From positions 1-5,239 of the forward strand of contig JAJYTV010000164.1 in the NCBI GenBank assembly GCA_021792885.1: a stretch of DNA of 5,239 nucleotides, written 5' to 3'. The stretch is from Bacillota bacterium (GTDB lineage: Bacteria; Bacillota; Sulfobacillia; JAJZYS01; JAJYTV01). The notes beneath the pieces were generated by a model, which saw nothing but the letters and a program-made list of their open reading frames with translations, was not told where the DNA came from and did no database searches. Every line of letters begins with the position of its first letter. Position 1 is the stretch's first letter. Made by a program: the position numbers and the translations under genes. This document shows, piece by piece, positions 4,816 to 5,239 of this stretch.

Positions 4816-5239
4816 GTGCGCGTGCTGGTCGTCGAGGACGATCCGTCGCTCGGAGCCACGCTGCGGCTGGGCCTGGGCGCCGAGGGGTTCGACGTGGAGG
4901 TCGTGACGACGGTTGCGGAGGCGATCGCCGCCGCCGAGCGCGGCACGTTCCGCCTCGCCCTCGTCGACGTGAACCTGCCGGACGGTTCCGGCTTCGCCCT
5001 CTGTCCGCGGCTCAAGGACCGCGGGCTGATGGTGGTGATGCTGACGGCGCGCAGCGATGTCTCCGACCGCGTGCACGGCTTCGAGCTGGGCGCCGACGAC
5101 TACGTGCCGAAGCCGTTCGCCTTCGAGGAGCTCGTCGCGCGCATGCGGGCCGTCGCGCGCCGCCCCGGCGCCGAGCGCCTGCCGGTGCTCTCCTTCGCGG
5201 ACGTCGAGGTGCACCTCGAGCGCCAGCAGGCGCTGCGCG
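4816..5239 (+). CDS. OmpR/PhoB-family response regulator (5' 141 codons; cut by window end)
   Basis: GTG 4816 gives the usual N-terminus MRVLVVEDD. GTG 4807 is the only other in-frame start further upstream, because a TGA lies at 4798-4800. GAGAGG (4799-4804) is 11 nt from 4816 but only 2 nt from 4807, which favours 4816. The receiver domain spans about residues 1-115. Its acidic pocket is D8 and D9, the phosphate acceptor is D51 (LALVDVNLPDGSGF), Thr77 sits in MLTAR, Tyr96 is the switch aromatic, and Lys99 sits in DDYVPKPF. A short linker (115-123) leads to LSFADVEVHLERQQALR, which resembles the first beta strands of an OmpR-type winged helix, so the missing part should be the DNA-binding domain. 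All phosphorylation residues are present, so it should be controlled by a sensor histidine kinase, probably encoded beyond the window. The input signal and targets are unknown. It is divergent from the hydrolase gene across a 208-nt spacer. Confidence 0.93.
   Translation, partial: MRVLVVEDDPSLGATLRLGLGAEGFDVEVVTTVAEAIAAAERGTFRLALVDVNLPDGSGFALCPRLKDRGLMVVMLTARSDVSDRVHGFELGADDYVPKPFAFEELVARMRAVARRPGAERLPVLSFADVEVHLERQQALR

Noticed and set aside
1..5239. CRISPR arrays, tRNA or rRNA genes, insertion sequences
   Set aside because: No regularly spaced long repeats, cloverleaf-like or rRNA-like sequence, transposase frame or long terminal inverted repeats were found by eye.

Overview
The window is a very GC-rich stretch of bacterial chromosome with strong G/C preference at third codon positions and several non-ATG starts (TTG, GTG). 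It holds five protein genes, two cut by the window edges, and no RNA gene, mobile element or CRISPR array that I can see. The gene mix (alanine-rich lipoprotein, small DUF981-like membrane protein, secreted BNR/Asp-box propeller, isochorismatase-fold hydrolase, OmpR-type regulator) fits several high-GC phyla, such as Actinobacteria of the Thermoleophilia type, Acidobacteria or Gemmatimonadetes. No marker here decides between them.

Layout from left to right. Positions 1-579 (-) encode the N-terminal 193 residues of an unrecognised lipoprotein with a TTG start, an SD and a clear lipobox. A 501-nt divergent intergenic region (580-1080) follows. It contains repeated GTCCGAGCG elements, one pair forming a 9-bp hairpin, and a tandem CCGAATGG repeat. 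At its right end is a compact nested inverted-repeat structure (1001-1068) that ends two bases before the Shine-Dalgarno of the next gene. Positions 1081-1647 (+) encode a six-helix membrane protein that I read as DUF981. It is followed by a strong hairpin (1701-1726) with a GAAA loop. A short coding-like fragment on the minus strand ends just beyond this hairpin and looks like the tail of a lost gene. An A+T-rich island (about 1808-1848) comes next and may hold the promoter for the following gene.

Positions 1965-4088 (+) encode a 707-residue exported beta-propeller protein with nine clear Asp-box motifs. Its 3' end overlaps by 36 nt, tail to tail, a cysteine hydrolase of the isochorismatase fold (4053-4607, -). 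A 208-nt divergent spacer with a 14-bp perfect palindrome separates that gene from an OmpR/PhoB-type response regulator (4816 to the window end, +).

Most neighbours are divergent or convergent, so there is no multi-gene operon and no obvious shared pathway. I do not see a clear new multi-gene system. The most unusual signal is the riboswitch-like or operator-like leader before the DUF981 gene. Next are the repeated dyad elements of the first intergenic region and the gene-remnant/AT-island junction at 1733-1850.
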